Shown: positions 26,198 through 35,172, counted from the first letter of the stretch. The stretch is 64,000 bases of DNA from Arthrobacter globiformis (GCF_003261175.1 NZ_QLNP01000102.1:1-64000), one strand, 5' to 3'. Notes: generated by a model not told the origin, from the sequence alone. Numbers and translations: made by a program.

Positions 26198-27361
26198 ATG
26201 ACCCCGCCAGCAACCGCCCCCCGCACGTACCGAGCCGCAATCGTGGGCTGCGGCGCCATCTCCCGCAACCACCTCGAGGCCTTCGGCGCCCTGGACAATG
26301 TGCAGGTAGTCGGGGTGTGCGACATCGACCTGGACCGGGCACGCGCCACCGCCCGGAACTGGGACGTGCCGAACGCGGTGAACACCGTGGAGGAGCTCCT
26401 GGCGCTGGGCGTGGACATCGTTTCGGTCTGCACGCCACACCCGACCCATGAGGAGGTGGTGCTCAAGGCAGCGGCGGCCGGCGTGCATGTGCTGTGCGAA
26501 AAGCCGATTGCCACCCGGCTGGACTCGGCCGAGCGGATGGTTGCGGCGTGCGAGGAGGCCGGTGTGCAGTTCGGGGCGCTGTTCCAGCGCCGCTTCTGGC
26601 CTGCAGCCCAGAAAATCCGGAATGCGATCGACGACGGAACGCTGGGCCGGCCGCTCATGGCCCAGTGTTCCGTGATGCTGCACCGCGCGCCGGAATACTA
26701 CAACCGGGACGCGTGGCGCGGCACCTGGGAGAACGACGGCGGCGGCGTGCTCATGACGCAGGCCATCCACCAGATCGACCTCCTGCAGTGGTACCTCGGC
26801 GACGTGGCGGAGGTCTACGGGAAGGTCAACACGTACCGGCACGGCGACTACATCGAGGTGGAGGACTCCGCCACGGCGGTCATCACGTTCACCTCCGGCG
26901 CCATGGCAACGCTGGAAGCGTCAACGGCGGTGTCGCCCAACCTGGGCATCCAGCTCCGGATCACGGGCGAAACGGGCGCCTCGGCATCGCTCACGGAGTT
27001 CCCCGAGGGCAGCGACGGCCGGCTGGACCTGTGGGCCGTGGGGGAAAAGATCACTGTGGAACCCGTCCATCCAGAGGGCGTGGAACCGAATATCGACCTT
27101 TCCACTATCAACGGCCAGCTGATTCCGCACCACACCAGCCAGGTCCGCGATTTCGTGCAGGCCCTGGACGCCGGCACCGAGCCCGCCATCACCGGCAAGG
27201 ACGCCCTGAAATCGCTCCGCATCCTGCTGGCGGTCTACGAATCCGCGCGCACCGGACGCCCCGTCTGCTTCGCTGACGTTGAGGCTTCGGGCCGCGTCCA
27301 GGTGCCGGCCGACGTCGAGGTCTCAGCCGGAACCCGTGTTCCTGCGGAAGCGGCAGGCTAG
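26198..27361 (+). CDS. Gfo/Idh/MocA-family oxidoreductase
   Basis: A 387-residue NAD(P)-dependent sugar/cyclitol-type dehydrogenase: the dinucleotide-binding GCGAIS at residues 17-22, the family motif CEKPIATR with Lys102, and IHQIDLLQW with the conserved His/Asp. Such enzymes oxidise myo-inositol, glucose derivatives or other polyols. The last 25 residues are Val/Ala-rich and probably disordered. It starts 87 bases after the MHS gene and two bases separate it from the flavin oxidoreductase that follows. Confidence 0.87.
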   Translation: MTPPATAPRTYRAAIVGCGAISRNHLEAFGALDNVQVVGVCDIDLDRARATARNWDVPNAVNTVEELLALGVDIVSVCTPHPTHEEVVLKAAAAGVHVLCEKPIATRLDSAERMVAACEEAGVQFGALFQRRFWPAAQKIRNAIDDGTLGRPLMAQCSVMLHRAPEYYNRDAWRGTWENDGGGVLMTQAIHQIDLLQWYLGDVAEVYGKVNTYRHGDYIEVEDSATAVITFTSGAMATLEASTAVSPNLGIQLRITGETGASASLTEFPEGSDGRLDLWAVGEKITVEPVHPEGVEPNIDLSTINGQLIPHHTSQVRDFVQALDAGTEPAITGKDALKSLRILLAVYESARTGRPVCFADVEASGRVQVPADVEVSAGTRVPAEAAG

Positions 27362-27363
27362 CC

Positions 27364-29472
27364 ATGACCCAACACGAAACCCGCCATGCCGCCCGCCCGC
27401 TCACCTTGGGCCGGAACGGCCGCACGCCGCGGACCCTCCGCAACCGGCTCGTCTCCGCTCCGATGGAACGCAACTACGGCACCACCGACGGGCACATCAC
27501 CGAGCAGTACATCGACTACCTCGTCACCCGCGCCCGGGCAGGCCTGGGACTGGTCACTACCGAAGCCACGTACGTCCGGGCAGACGGCAAGGGCCGCACC
27601 CACCAGCTGGGCCTGCACACGGACGGGATGATTCCCGGGCTGCGTCGGCTCACCGACGCGCTGCACGCTGAAGGTGCGCTGGCCGCCGTCGAACTTAACC
27701 ACGGCGGCCGGACTGCGCAGACAGCGGTTTCCGGGCACAAGAACGTGGCGCCGTCGCCGGTGCCGTGTGCGGTGGCCGGCGGGGAGATTCCGCGGGAACT
27801 CACGGCCGGGGAATGCCACGACCTCGTGCAGTCCTACGCCGCGGCGGCCCGCCGGGCCATGGCAGCGGGCTTCGACGTGATCAACATCCACGGCGCCCAC
27901 GGCTACCTGATCCACCAGTTCATGTCCCCCATCTCCAACCACCGCACGGATGAGTTCGCCGCGCCGGAGCACTTCCTGAACCTGGTCATCGACGCCGTCC
28001 GCGGGGCCGCACCGGACGCCATCCTCGGGGTGCGGGTGTCCGTCGTCGAGGGCCCGGCGGACGGTATCAGCGCCGAACGCCAGGTGGCCATCATGGCCAA
28101 CGCACACCTGGACCAGCTTGACTTCCTCGACTTGTCCGCCGGCAGCTACGACGCCGGCGAATGGATCGTGCAGCCCGGCGAGTGGAAGCCCGGACTGCTC
28201 CGCGACTACGCCACGGCGTACCGGCAGTTCGGCCTTCCGCTGGGCATGGCCGGGCGGCTGAACTCGCCGGCCGTCATCGAAGAGGTCCTCGCCGGCGGTG
28301 CCTGTGATTTCGTCAGCCTGGCCCGCGCCATCCACGCTGACCCCGCCTTCGTGGGCGGCGTGCTCCGCGGCGAGGCTTACCGTCCCTGCATCGCGTGCAA
28401 CGTCTGCATCGACACCCTCGGCCAGGGGCAGGTCACGTGCACGGTCAACCCCGCGGTGGGGCGCTCGCGGGTTCCCGTTCCGACGCCGGCCGTCCGGCCT
28501 GGCACCCGGGTGGCCGTCGTGGGCGCCGGACCGGCGGGCCTTACGGCCGCCCGGGAACTGGCGCAGTCGGGTGCGCAGGTGACCGTGTTCGACGGCGGTG
28601 TCCGGCTGGGTGGGCAGTTCGCCCTCGCGGAACGGATGAAGTCGACACCGGATTTCCACCGGTTCACCGACTGGTCCGCAGAGGAGAACGACAGGTTGGG
28701 TGTTGACGTCCGCCTGGGCGGGCGGGCGGACCTTGCCGATCTCGGCGGGCTGGTCCGGGAAACCGGGGCCGACGCCGTCGTGCTGGCCACCGGCGGGACC
28801 CGGCCGGGGGCAGGTTTCCTTGGCGCGGACCGTCCCGGCGTAGTGGACGTCCGGGACTGGCTCGCCGCCCACCCCGGGGTGCTCGGCTCCGACGGGCCGG
28901 CGGACGGTGTCGTCCCGGAAGCCGTGACCATCTGGGGTGCGGACTCCGTGGCGATGAGCCTGGCCGACACCCTCGCGGGCCGCGGCGCCGCCGTGCTGCT
29001 GGTGGGGCCGCAGGAGGTCCTCGCGCCGGAATCCGGGCGGCGGGCAAAGATCCTTGCCGTGCCGCGGCTCGAACAGAATCCGCGGGTCCGGATCCGGCTG
29101 GGTGCCACGATCGAGGAATACGACGGCGGCCGCGTCCGTATTGCCGGCCCGTTCCCGGACGGGGCCGAGGACGGGTCCGGCCCGGAATGGCTGGATGCTC
29201 CGGGCCCGCTGCTGGTTTCGCGCTCGGTGCTGCCGCTGGACGGTTCCGTTTCCGCGGCGGACCGCGAGGCGGACCTGGCCCGAGCGGCCGGTGTGCCGGT
29301 GGCGTTGGCCGGAACGGTTGTGGACCGGACCCCCGCCATCGCCTCCAACGCAGTGAAAAGCGGGTACGACGCCGCGCAGCGCATCGCCGCTGCTCTTGCG
29401 GCCGAACCCTTCGCACCAGCCGCCGAATCGGCCCGTCCCGTAGAACTCAGCATGAACGGAGCAGCATCATGA
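27364..29472 (+). CDS. NADH:flavin oxidoreductase / 2,4-dienoyl-CoA reductase-type FMN-FeS-FAD protein
   Basis: A 702-residue multidomain enzyme. Residues about 10-340 form an Old Yellow Enzyme barrel (NRLVSAPMERNYGT, ELNHGGRTAQ, IHGAHGYLIHQFMSP). Four cysteines for an iron-sulfur cluster follow at 342, 345, 348 and 359, then an FAD/NAD(P) domain with GAGPAGLTAAREL at about 384-396. This architecture reduces or rearranges enoyl or dienoyl bonds. It is linked to its neighbours by two-base spacing and a four-base overlap, so it belongs to the same pathway. The natural substrate is unknown. Confidence 0.87.
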   Translation: MTQHETRHAARPLTLGRNGRTPRTLRNRLVSAPMERNYGTTDGHITEQYIDYLVTRARAGLGLVTTEATYVRADGKGRTHQLGLHTDGMIPGLRRLTDALHAEGALAAVELNHGGRTAQTAVSGHKNVAPSPVPCAVAGGEIPRELTAGECHDLVQSYAAAARRAMAAGFDVINIHGAHGYLIHQFMSPISNHRTDEFAAPEHFLNLVIDAVRGAAPDAILGVRVSVVEGPADGISAERQVAIMANAHLDQLDFLDLSAGSYDAGEWIVQPGEWKPGLLRDYATAYRQFGLPLGMAGRLNSPAVIEEVLAGGACDFVSLARAIHADPAFVGGVLRGEAYRPCIACNVCIDTLGQGQVTCTVNPAVGRSRVPVPTPAVRPGTRVAVVGAGPAGLTAARELAQSGAQVTVFDGGVRLGGQFALAERMKSTPDFHRFTDWSAEENDRLGVDVRLGGRADLADLGGLVRETGADAVVLATGGTRPGAGFLGADRPGVVDVRDWLAAHPGVLGSDGPADGVVPEAVTIWGADSVAMSLADTLAGRGAAVLLVGPQEVLAPESGRRAKILAVPRLEQNPRVRIRLGATIEEYDGGRVRIAGPFPDGAEDGSGPEWLDAPGPLLVSRSVLPLDGSVSAADREADLARAAGVPVALAGTVVDRTPAIASNAVKSGYDAAQRIAAALAAEPFAPAAESARPVELSMNGAAS

Positions 29473-30317
29473 GCGCACCGCGCCGCCCGCTGGGCCTGGC
29501 CCAGCTGTCCCTCCTTGACACCGCCCCGCCGCAGCTGGTGGCCATCGCCGCCGAAGCCCGCTTCGACTTCATCGGCGCCCGCGTCCGGCCGGTCACACCC
29601 ACTGAGCGGCCCTATGACCTGCAGCCCGGGTCGCCGATGCTGAAGGAGACCCTGGCCCGGATGGCCGACACCGGCGTCGCGGTCCGCGACATCGAGTTTC
29701 TGCTGCTGGACGGCACTGACCAGCGCGATGCCTGGCTTGCCATGATGGAGGCCGGGCAGGCCCTCGGCGCCGCATCCCTGACAGTGGCCGCGTCCGACCC
29801 CGACACCGGACGCCTTGCCGACACACTGGCCCGCATAACCGAGGACGGCCGCAGCTACGGCATCGTCCCCACCTTAGAGCCCATCTCCTACCAGGCGGTG
29901 AACTCCATTCCCGCCGCGGCGGCTCTGGCCCGGTCCTCGGGCTGCAACGTCGTGGTGGACGCGCTCCATCTGAACCGCTTCGGGGCGGTCACGGGGTCCG
30001 CGCAGTGGCAGGACCTCGAGGCGAACCTCGACCTGGTGCCGCTGCTGCAGCTGTGCGACGGGCCGGCACAACGTCCGGCCGACCGCGCGCAGCTGGTGGC
30101 GGAGTCGCGCTCGGAACGCGGCGTTCCGGGCGAGGGGGGGTTTGACCTTGCCGCCCTGGTCAACCTCTTTCCCGCTGATCATGCCGTGAGCGTCGAGGTG
30201 CCGTCGGACAGCACGGTGGCCCGCCTGGGAGAGCTGGGCTGGGCACGGAAGCTCAAGGAAGCTGCCGACACGGTGCTGCAGGTGGCAGGCAACCTCCAGA
30301 AAGCAGGAATCAAGTGA
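29469..30317 (+). CDS. Sugar phosphate isomerase/epimerase-type TIM-barrel protein
   Basis: A 282-residue AP-endonuclease-2/xylose-isomerase-like TIM barrel. Likely metal ligands are visible: the glutamate in PTLEPIS, the aspartate and histidine in VVVDALHLNRFG, and the late glutamate in VSVEVPS. The family contains epimerases, ketol isomerases and 3-dehydroshikimate dehydratases. The ATG overlaps the previous stop by four bases, and its own stop overlaps the GTG of the aldo/keto reductase, so synthesis of the three is coupled. Confidence 0.84.
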   Translation: MSAPRRPLGLAQLSLLDTAPPQLVAIAAEARFDFIGARVRPVTPTERPYDLQPGSPMLKETLARMADTGVAVRDIEFLLLDGTDQRDAWLAMMEAGQALGAASLTVAASDPDTGRLADTLARITEDGRSYGIVPTLEPISYQAVNSIPAAAALARSSGCNVVVDALHLNRFGAVTGSAQWQDLEANLDLVPLLQLCDGPAQRPADRAQLVAESRSERGVPGEGGFDLAALVNLFPADHAVSVEVPSDSTVARLGELGWARKLKEAADTVLQVAGNLQKAGIK

Positions 30318-31153
30318 GCCAAAAAACAGAGGAAAACCCGACGGCGGAACTGGCACCCGGCGTCGTAATTCCCCTCATCGGGCTGGGCACCTGGCCGATG
30401 ACCGGCGAGGAAGCCGCCGATGCCGTGGCCCGGGCGATCGGCAACGGGTACCGGCATATCGATACGGCGGAAAATTACTGCAACGAGGAGGCCGTGGGGG
30501 AGGGGATCCGCCGCAGCGGCATTGCCCGCAGGGAGCTGTTCCTCACCACCAAGTTCAATAAGCAGTGGCACGGCACGACGGGCGTGCGCGAGGCCTTCGG
30601 CGCGGCAACCCGCCGGCTCGGCACCGAGTACCTGGACCTCTTCCTGATTCACTGGCCGAACCCTGCCCATGACCGGTTTGTCGAGGCAGCCGAGGGGCTC
30701 ACCCGGCTGGCCGAGGAGGGGCTGATCAGGTGCTGGGGTGTTTCCAACTTCAAGCCGGCCCACCTGCGGGAGCTGCAGTCGGCAGGCCTGGAAGCCCCGG
30801 TCAACCAGGTGCAGATCGATCCCGAACACCAGCAGCTCGACCAGCTGGCCTTCCACCGGGAACACAACATCGCCACCGCTGCCTACAGCCCGCTGGGCCG
30901 CAACGGCGGCTTCCTCTCCGCCCCTGCCGTCACCGCTCCCGCTGCGCAATACGGCAAGACGCCGGCGCAGGTGGTGCTCCGCTGGCGGGTCCAGTCCGGC
31001 CGGGTGGCCATCCCCAAGTCCGCCGACGACCGGCGGCAGCGCGAAAACCTCGACGTCTTCGACTTTGCCCTCACCGAGGCGGAGATGGCCGGGATCGATG
31101 CCCTGGACACGGGCGCACCGCCGCGGCTCGACTCTGACGAATTCGGACACTGA
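30314..31153 (+). CDS. Aldo/keto reductase
   Basis: A 279-residue AKR-family enzyme with the catalytic tetrad Asp50, Tyr55, Lys80 and His113 and the NADPH-binding IPKSADDRR near the C-terminus. It is close to the 2,5-diketo-gluconate reductase-like bacterial group. It starts with GTG at 30314, overlapping the preceding TGA by three bases, and is followed 20 bases later by an FAD oxidoreductase. Expected to interconvert a ketone and an alcohol in the pathway of this cluster. Confidence 0.88.
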   Translation: MSQKTEENPTAELAPGVVIPLIGLGTWPMTGEEAADAVARAIGNGYRHIDTAENYCNEEAVGEGIRRSGIARRELFLTTKFNKQWHGTTGVREAFGAATRRLGTEYLDLFLIHWPNPAHDRFVEAAEGLTRLAEEGLIRCWGVSNFKPAHLRELQSAGLEAPVNQVQIDPEHQQLDQLAFHREHNIATAAYSPLGRNGGFLSAPAVTAPAAQYGKTPAQVVLRWRVQSGRVAIPKSADDRRQRENLDVFDFALTEAEMAGIDALDTGAPPRLDSDEFGH

Positions 31154-31173
31154 AAGAACAACTGGAGCAAGAG

Positions 31174-33021
31174 ATGACTTTCCCGACTGATGCAACAATC
31201 CACTCCGCTGCCGGAGACAACCTGCGCACCCTGGACTGCGACGTCCTGGTGGTGGGCTCCGGCGCGGGCGGCCTGGCCGCAGCCGTGACGGCCGCATACC
31301 ACGGGCTGAAGGTTGTGGTGGTGGAAAAGGCGGACGTCTGCGGCGGTGCCACGGCCTGGTCCGGCGGCTGGGCCTGGGCGCCCGGCAATCCGCTGGCCCG
31401 GGCCGCCGGCGTCAGCGAGGACAAGGAGACCTTCCGAACCTACCTGCGCAGAGTCCTGGGGGCCGACTACCAGGCGGACAGGGTGGACGCGTTCCTGGAG
31501 GCCGTGCCCCACATGGTGGGCTTCTTCCACCAGAAGACGTCGCTGCAGTTCGTCCCGGGTGCCAAAATCAACGACGTCTATGGGGGGCTTCCCGGTGCCG
31601 GGACCGGGCACCGCTCAGTTGGGCCCAAGCCCATGAACGCCCGCCGGATCCGTCCGGAGCTGCGCGCCAAATTACGGCACCAGCTGTATGAAACCTCGTT
31701 CCTGGGCATGGGCATCATGGCCGGACCGGACCTCACCAGATTCCTCTCGGCGTCGCGGGGCAATCCGCGCGGACTCCTCCATGCAGGCTGGCGATTCGGC
31801 CTGCACCTCCTGGATCTGCTGACGCACCGGCGCAACATGCAGCTGGTCAACGGGACGGCAATGACCGGCCGGCTGCTGCAGTCCGCAGACCGCTTCGGCG
31901 TCGACGTCCGCGTCTCCACGCCGGCCCGCCGGCTGCTGGCCGACGGCGCCGGCAAGGTGACGGGCGCCGTCGTCGGAACCCCCGAAGGGGAACTGCGGAT
32001 CAACGCCGCACGCGGAGTGGTCCTGGCGGCCGGCGGCTTCCCGCAGGACGTGCAGCGCCGGAAGGAACTGTTCCCGCACACCCCAACCGGCCGCGAACAC
32101 TGGACGCTGGCGCCTGCGGAGGCCAGCGGCGACGGCATCAGCCTGGGCCAGTCGGTGGGCGCCCGTTTCAGGACCGGCGTGGAATCCGCAGCCGCATGGT
32201 GTCCGGTGTCGCTGGTGCCGTACCGCAGCGGCCGGACAGGCACGTTCCCGCACATCATGGACCGTGCCAAGCCCGGCAGCATCGGCGTCCTGCGCAGCGG
32301 GAAGCGGTTCGTCAACGAGGCCAACGGGTATTACGACTACGTGGCGGCGATGCTGGCGGCCACGCCGGCGGGGGAGCAGCCGGAGGCCTGGCAGATCGCC
32401 GATTCCCGCTTCGTGCGGCGCTTCACGCTGGGCATGGCCAAACCGCTGCCCGTGCCGCTCTTCCCCTACCTGCGCTCCGGCTACCTGACGAAGGGCCGGA
32501 CGCTGGAGGAACTCGCCGTCAAATGCGGGATCGATCCGGCCGGGCTGAAGGACACGGTGGAGCGCTTCAACCGCCATGCGGCGAGCGGCACGGACCCGGA
32601 CTTCGGCCGCGGCTCCACGCCCTTCAACCGCTACGGCGGTGACGCGGCGGTGACGCCGAACCCGTCGCTGGGCCCCATCGAGAAGGGCCCGTTCTACGCC
32701 GTGCGCGTGCTACCGGGGAGCTTCGGCACGTTCGCCGGCCTGGACGTGGACGGTCGCTCCCGCGCCCTTGATGACGGCGGCCGGCCCATCGCGGGCCTGT
32801 ACGTCGCCGGCAACGACCAGGCCAGTGTGATGGGCGGGCACTACCCGGCCGGCGGCATCAACCTCGGCCCGGCTCTGGCGTTCGGATACGTCGCCGGCCG
32901 CGATCTGGCCGGGGCGGTGGAGTACGAGGACGACGGGACAGTGCCCGCAAATGCAGTGCCCGCGAAAGCCGTGCCCTCGGAGTCCGGAGCCGCTGTGGGA
33001 GCTGAACGGGCTGCAGGCTAA
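31174..33021 (+). CDS. FAD-dependent oxidoreductase (3-ketosteroid delta-1-dehydrogenase-like)
   Basis: A 615-residue flavoprotein of the KstD/fumarate reductase class: FAD-binding GSGAGG at residues 28-33, GGATAWSGGWAWAPGNP, and the C-terminal GLYVAGNDQASVMGG and YPAGGINLGPAL. The last 40 residues contain short Val-Pro-Ala repeats and are probably disordered. Related enzymes desaturate 3-oxosteroids or cyclohexanone-type rings. It ends the 24740-33021 group and is the second such flavoprotein in the window (the other is at 17212-18861). Confidence 0.84.
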   Translation: MTFPTDATIHSAAGDNLRTLDCDVLVVGSGAGGLAAAVTAAYHGLKVVVVEKADVCGGATAWSGGWAWAPGNPLARAAGVSEDKETFRTYLRRVLGADYQADRVDAFLEAVPHMVGFFHQKTSLQFVPGAKINDVYGGLPGAGTGHRSVGPKPMNARRIRPELRAKLRHQLYETSFLGMGIMAGPDLTRFLSASRGNPRGLLHAGWRFGLHLLDLLTHRRNMQLVNGTAMTGRLLQSADRFGVDVRVSTPARRLLADGAGKVTGAVVGTPEGELRINAARGVVLAAGGFPQDVQRRKELFPHTPTGREHWTLAPAEASGDGISLGQSVGARFRTGVESAAAWCPVSLVPYRSGRTGTFPHIMDRAKPGSIGVLRSGKRFVNEANGYYDYVAAMLAATPAGEQPEAWQIADSRFVRRFTLGMAKPLPVPLFPYLRSGYLTKGRTLEELAVKCGIDPAGLKDTVERFNRHAASGTDPDFGRGSTPFNRYGGDAAVTPNPSLGPIEKGPFYAVRVLPGSFGTFAGLDVDGRSRALDDGGRPIAGLYVAGNDQASVMGGHYPAGGINLGPALAFGYVAGRDLAGAVEYEDDGTVPANAVPAKAVPSESGAAVGAERAAG

Positions 33022-33029
33022 ACCGGATA

Positions 33030-33076
33030 TTGACACCCACCCGGGGTCGGAATATTCTACAACCAAATGGTTGTAG
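33030..33076 (+). promoter_or_regulatory. Promoter and ArsR operator of a leaderless transcript
   Basis: TTGACA (33030-33035), a 17-base spacer and TATTCT (33053-33058) place the start of transcription at about 33066, one base or so from the ATG at 33067. A perfect dyad, CTACAACCA-AA-TGGTTGTAG (33057-33076), covers the -10 box and the start codon. There is no Shine-Dalgarno sequence, so the mRNA is predicted to be leaderless and self-repressed. Confidence 0.75.
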
Positions 33077-33399
33077 ATCAGCTTAGCGATGCCGAACTGG
33101 ACCGCCTCTTCCAGGCGTTCGCGGACACCACCCGGCGGGACATCATGCGCCGGGTAGCGGTGGGGGAGTACTCGGTGACCGGCCTGGCGGCCCTCTACGC
33201 CATGAGCTTTGCCGCCGTCCAGAAGCACGTGGCGGTGTTGGAGCGCGCCTCCCTGGTCACCAAGGAGAAGCGCGGAAGGGAGCAGATCGTGCGGGGCAAT
33301 CATGACGGCCTGAAGGAAGCCCGCCGGCTGCTTGACGAGTACGAGGCGATCTGGCGGCAGCGCGTCGCCCGGATCGCAGACATCCTGGCTGAAGAATAG
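33067..33399 (+). CDS. ArsR-family transcriptional regulator
   Basis: A 110-residue winged-helix repressor: LDRLFQAFADTTRRDIMRRV, VTGLAALYAMSFAAVQKHVAVLERASLV and the wing ending RGREQIV. It has no metal-binding cysteine pair, so it belongs to the SRPBCC-linked subgroup rather than the metal sensors. The start codon lies inside its own operator. The SRPBCC gene follows after 13 bases, a very common pairing in which both are co-regulated. Confidence 0.9.
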   Translation: MVVDQLSDAELDRLFQAFADTTRRDIMRRVAVGEYSVTGLAALYAMSFAAVQKHVAVLERASLVTKEKRGREQIVRGNHDGLKEARRLLDEYEAIWRQRVARIADILAEE

Positions 33400-33412
33400 G
33401 AAGGGTCCGGCA

Positions 33413-33910
33413 ATGACGGTTATCAGTTCCACCAAGAACCCAGAGGCGCTCAGCTTCACCCTCGTGGCAGAATTCGACGCCGACGTGAAACGCGTCTGGC
33501 AGATCTGGGAAGACCCGCGGCAGCTCGAGCGCTGGTGGGGACCGCCCACCTATCCGGCGACCTTCAGCCAGTACGAATTCACCCCCGGCGGCGAGGCTTC
33601 CTATTACATGACGGGCCCGGACGGCGAGAAGCCCCGCGGCTGGTGGCGCATCACCGACATCCAGGCGCCGAACCACCTCGAGTTCGACGACGGGTTCGCC
33701 GACGACGACGGCGCTCCGGTCGAGGCCATGGGCGCCGCGCACGCAACCGTCACGCTGGAGGACGTCGGCGGCCGGACCCGGATGACCGTCCAGTCCGTCT
33801 TCCAGTCCGAAGAGCAGATGAACCAGATGATGGAGATGGGCATGGAGGAGGGAATGAAGGAGGCCGCCGGACAGATCGACGCCCTCCTGGCCGAGCCCGC
33901 CCGTGCCTGA
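33413..33910 (+). CDS. SRPBCC (AHSA1-like) domain protein
   Basis: A 165-residue START/Bet v1-type ligand-binding protein: LVAEFDADVKRVWQIWEDP, LERWWGPP, FTPGGEASYYMTGPDGEK and the C-terminal helix MEMGMEEGMKEAAGQID. Such proteins bind hydrophobic ligands or act as Aha1-like helpers; function is not assignable here. The ATG at 33413 follows AGGAAGGG. It forms an operon with the ArsR gene. Confidence 0.9.
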   Translation: MTVISSTKNPEALSFTLVAEFDADVKRVWQIWEDPRQLERWWGPPTYPATFSQYEFTPGGEASYYMTGPDGEKPRGWWRITDIQAPNHLEFDDGFADDDGAPVEAMGAAHATVTLEDVGGRTRMTVQSVFQSEEQMNQMMEMGMEEGMKEAAGQIDALLAEPARA

Positions 33911-33959
33911 CGGGCTGCCCGGATAGTCGGTAAACTGCCCGGTTTATCCGGCGCAACGC

Positions 33960-33998
33960 AAGAGGACGACGGCGGGAATGTCCCGCCGTCGTCCTCTT
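33960..33998. terminator. Conserved-stem hairpin terminator (copy E)
   Basis: An 18-bp perfect stem: 33960-33977 with 33981-33998 around loop ATG; core ACGACGGCGGGA/TCCCGCCGTCGT. It lies between the convergent SRPBCC gene and the small gene at 34020-34202, so it can serve both. Confidence 0.82.
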
Positions 33999-34019
33999 AC
34001 GTTCTGTCCGGGGTGCTGC

Positions 34020-34202
34020 CTAGAGGGCAGCGGTGTTCAGGCTGAGCGTGAAGGTGTTCGGGCCGCTAAGGGTGACGGCGACGTCGCTCTTCTTTGCGTT
34101 GGCCCGGCTCGAGAAATCGTGCACCAGCGTCTCCAGCGTGTGGTTCACTGCAGAACGGTCCCAGATCTTGATCGTCATTGATTCGGCGGTCTCAAAGGTC
34201 AT
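34020..34202 (-). CDS. Small hypothetical protein
   Basis: A 60-residue acidic-to-neutral protein with no signal peptide or transmembrane helix (MTIKIWDRSAVNHTLETLV ... FTLSLNTAAL). I do not recognise the family. The coding call rests on reasonable codon use and on a conserved terminator hairpin 22 bases after the stop. The start could also be the internal ATG at residue 9. The 34203-34474 spacer upstream shows no other gene that I can support. Confidence 0.5.
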   Translation of the reverse strand: MTFETAESMTIKIWDRSAVNHTLETLVHDFSSRANAKKSDVAVTLSGPNTFTLSLNTAAL

Positions 34203-34474
34203 TTTTCAGTGCTTTCGTGTCTGGGCATGGCGCCAATGCGATGCCGCGGAACAGGGCAGCCCAGGAACGCTCGGAGGCCTCAGGCAGCTCGACGAGCTCA
34301 CCGGTTTGGCCTCATTGCGTCCACCAGGATTTTGTTGTGTTTGAACTTCTGAACCACTTGCAGAAAAGCGTATTCCTTCGTGGTTCCATTCCATGATGCA
34401 CAGGCGCGGGAGGGCTTTTCAAACGGTTTGGCCCGAAACGGCGGGTGAGGTTTGCCACATACAGGGTTACAGTG

Positions 34475-35167
34475 CTACCCCTCGGTGAGGACGGCGATGG
34501 CGCGGCGGCCCAGGCTCCCCACCACGTGACGCTGCATGATTTCGCGGGCGCGGACGGCGTCGCCGGCCACCACCGCATCGGCGATCGCGATGTGTTCCTC
34601 GCGGACGCGCTTGCGGTCCTTCTCGGAGTCCTTCTGGCTCTGCAGGCCGATCTGGCGGTACCGGTCGGCCTTGTCCCATAGGCCCTCAAGGATTCCGATG
34701 AGCAGGGGGTTGTGCGAGGCCCGGTACACAGCCCGGTGGAATTCGCGGTGCGCCGTCATGGCGTCCAGGTCTGCGGCGTCGTGCAGCGGCGTCAGCTGCT
34801 TCAGCGCGGCCTGGATGTCCTCGATATCGGCAGGTGTCCGGCTCTCGGCCGCCAGCCCTGCGGCCAGCGGGTCCAGGTTCTCGCGGAGGACGTACAGGTC
34901 GCGGGCCTCGTCCGCGGTGAGGGACGCCACCCGGGCATCCCGGTGCGACTCCAGCTGCACCAGCCCCTCTGCGGCCAGCCGGCGCAGCGCCTCACGCAGG
35001 GGCGTGGTGCTGACGCCGATCTCGTGGGCGAGCTGCCCCTGGCTGAGCACGGAACCGTGGCCGATCTCCCCGGTCAGGATCCGGCGGCGCAGTTCCTCGT
35101 AGGCGTACGCGCTCTTGGTCAGTGCTACGGGCGGTTGGGCCACCACTTGCTCCCTTCGGTTTGTCAC
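34475..35167 (-). CDS. GntR-family (FCD) transcriptional regulator of the aconitase gene
   Basis: A 230-residue GntR regulator with the winged helix at about residues 15-80 (YEELRRRILTGEIGHGSVLSQGQLA, GVSTTPLREALRRLAAEGLVQ) and an all-helical FCD effector domain, likely metal- and organic-acid-binding. It is divergent from the aconitase gene at 35223 across a 55-base spacer that holds a 22-bp near-perfect palindrome. A dedicated repressor for aconitase, or for citrate/isocitrate or tricarballylate use, is the simplest reading. Confidence 0.88.
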   Translation of the reverse strand: MTNRREQVVAQPPVALTKSAYAYEELRRRILTGEIGHGSVLSQGQLAHEIGVSTTPLREALRRLAAEGLVQLESHRDARVASLTADEARDLYVLRENLDPLAAGLAAESRTPADIEDIQAALKQLTPLHDAADLDAMTAHREFHRAVYRASHNPLLIGILEGLWDKADRYRQIGLQSQKDSEKDRKRVREEHIAIADAVVAGDAVRAREIMQRHVVGSLGRRAIAVLTEG

Positions 35168-35172
35168 AGTTG

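Noticed and set aside
24530-26842. A 770-codon minus-strand frame opposite the MHS permease and Gfo/Idh genes
   Set aside because: High-GC third-position bias opens antisense frames; the peptide is low-complexity His/Gly/Arg-rich and conflicts with two well-supported genes.
27358-28872. A 504-codon minus-strand frame opposite the flavin oxidoreductase
   Set aside because: No motif and antisense to an enzyme with clear FMN, FeS and FAD signatures.
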